A stretch of 64,000 nucleotides of DNA, from assembly GCF_946848805.1 (NCBI RefSeq), contig NZ_CAMPFU010000002.1:642501-706500 (forward strand), given 5' to 3'. Below the pieces are notes generated by a model. That model did no database searches, was not told the DNA's origin, and was given only the letters and a program-made list of their open reading frames with translations. Below are positions 63,427 to 64,000 of this stretch, in pieces; the stretch's first letter is position 1; every line of letters starts with the position of its first letter. Source of the DNA: Deinococcus sp. Marseille-Q6407 (GTDB lineage Bacteria; Deinococcota; Deinococci; Deinococcales; Deinococcaceae). Position numbers and translations under genes: made by a program.

Positions 63427-64000
63427 TGGAACGCCGCTCCTTTGCGCCGCGCCCCGATTGGCAACAGCGGCTAGAAGCGGTGGGGATGCTGTGGTACGGT
63501 GCCGTTCCCGAGCACCCGGTGCCGTACTGGGCCGAGGACGCCGGCTACACTTTCAGCCGCGCTGAAGTGGACGCGCTGGAACAGGCTGCTCAGCAGCTGA
63601 CCGGGCAGGTGCTGGCCGCCACCGAGTACGCGATCACGGAGCGCCGGCTGGCCGAGCTGGGCATTCCTAACTTTCTGGAAGACGCGGTGCGCGAATCCTG
63701 GGACCGCGACGACCCCAGCGTGTACCTGCGGCTAGACCTGGCCTACCGGCCCGGTGAGGTGCCACAGCTGCTGGAGGTCAACGGCCAGACCCCGACCAGC
63801 TTGCTGGAAGCGGCCGTCTGCCAGTGGCAGTGGCTGGAAGACCGGCAGGCGGCCGGCGAGCTGCCGGCCCAGGCCGGGCAGTGGAACACCATTCACGAGG
63901 CGCTGGGCGAGCAGTGGGCGCACCTGAAGCGGGAGCGCGGCATCCATGAAGTGACCTTCAGTGCCGCCTGGAACGATGAGGACATCGCCACCGTGACCTA
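63426..64000 (+). CDS. Glutathionylspermidine synthase-like ATP-grasp protein (YgiC family), N-terminal part
   Basis: 191 residues are visible before the window edge. WQQRLEAVGMLWYGAVPEHPVPYWAEDAGYTF, ESWDRDDPSVYLRLDLAYRPGEVPQLLEVNGQTPTSLLEAAVCQW match the N-terminal half of the YgiC/YjfC family, ATP-grasp ligases related to the synthetase half of Gss. The EVNGQTPTSLLEA segment is the typical substrate-side motif. The substrate is not known for this family. The ATP-grasp catalytic loops lie mostly beyond the edge. Translationally coupled to the YgiB-like gene. Confidence 0.88.
   Translation, partial: MERRSFAPRPDWQQRLEAVGMLWYGAVPEHPVPYWAEDAGYTFSRAEVDALEQAAQQLTGQVLAATEYAITERRLAELGIPNFLEDAVRESWDRDDPSVYLRLDLAYRPGEVPQLLEVNGQTPTSLLEAAVCQWQWLEDRQAAGELPAQAGQWNTIHEALGEQWAHLKRERGIHEVTFSAAWNDEDIATVT

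Overview
The window is a GC-rich chromosomal stretch that looks like the genus Deinococcus. The evidence is a tandem HspR repressor, a Hera-like DEAD-box helicase, a Thermus-type Rex, a fused SecDF, and more than twenty genes whose start codon sits 5-10 bases after a TANNNT-type -10 box with no Shine-Dalgarno sequence, the leaderless style described for Deinococcus. No phage, integrase, intact insertion sequence, rRNA operon or CRISPR array was seen. The only RNA gene is one tRNA-Pro(CGG).

Layout. 1-9000: end of a YyaL-like gene, cysS with a terminator in its leader, ornithine aminotransferase, tandem hspR, rsmA and aconitase. 9100-18600: Hera-like helicase, PfkB kinase, DUF697 protein, pfkA, the rsmI operon, a hotdog thioesterase with a Nudix protein, and a BON-BON-LysM protein. 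18600-26400: a LiaFSR-like operon (histidine kinase, adhesin-like DUF4097 protein, response regulator), an OmpH/Skp-like chaperone, a CMD-family protein, mutS2 and a Crp/Fnr regulator. 26400-32200: a class A penicillin-binding protein, mscL, a PDZ-radical SAM DUF512 protein and a cysteine-free sirtuin. 32300-37700: secreted TPR protein, double-SPOR protein, rex, small lipoprotein, a truncated FAD oxidoreductase and a TPR protein. 37800-47200: fasciclin protein, tRNA-Pro, recX, rpsT, deoD, the MFS-rsmB-DUF4180 operon and the lipoprotein-dxs operon. 47400-54500: pspA and a block of secreted proteins that includes an operon of an Ig-like lipoprotein, a secreted protein and a dockerin protein; then a DHH phosphoesterase and a beta-lactamase-like protein. 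54700-64000: a fused membrane Fe-S oxidoreductase with a repeat tail, secDF, a secreted protein, holA and a YgiB-YgiC-like pair cut by the window edge.

How the genes fit together. Much of the content serves the cell envelope: sensing (LiaFSR-like operon, PspA), building (PBP1A, SPOR, LysM and OmpH-like proteins), export (SecDF), osmotic release (MscL) and surface proteins (fasciclin, dockerin and Ig-like). Housekeeping genes for translation (cysS, rsmA, rsmI, rsmB, rpsT), central metabolism (acnA, pfkA, rocD, dxs, deoD) and DNA maintenance (recX, holA, mutS2) lie between them. The points most worth a second look are the possible cohesin-dockerin surface operon, the sirtuin without zinc cysteines, the duplicated HspR, the repeat tail on the Fe-S protein, and the deletion scar after rex.
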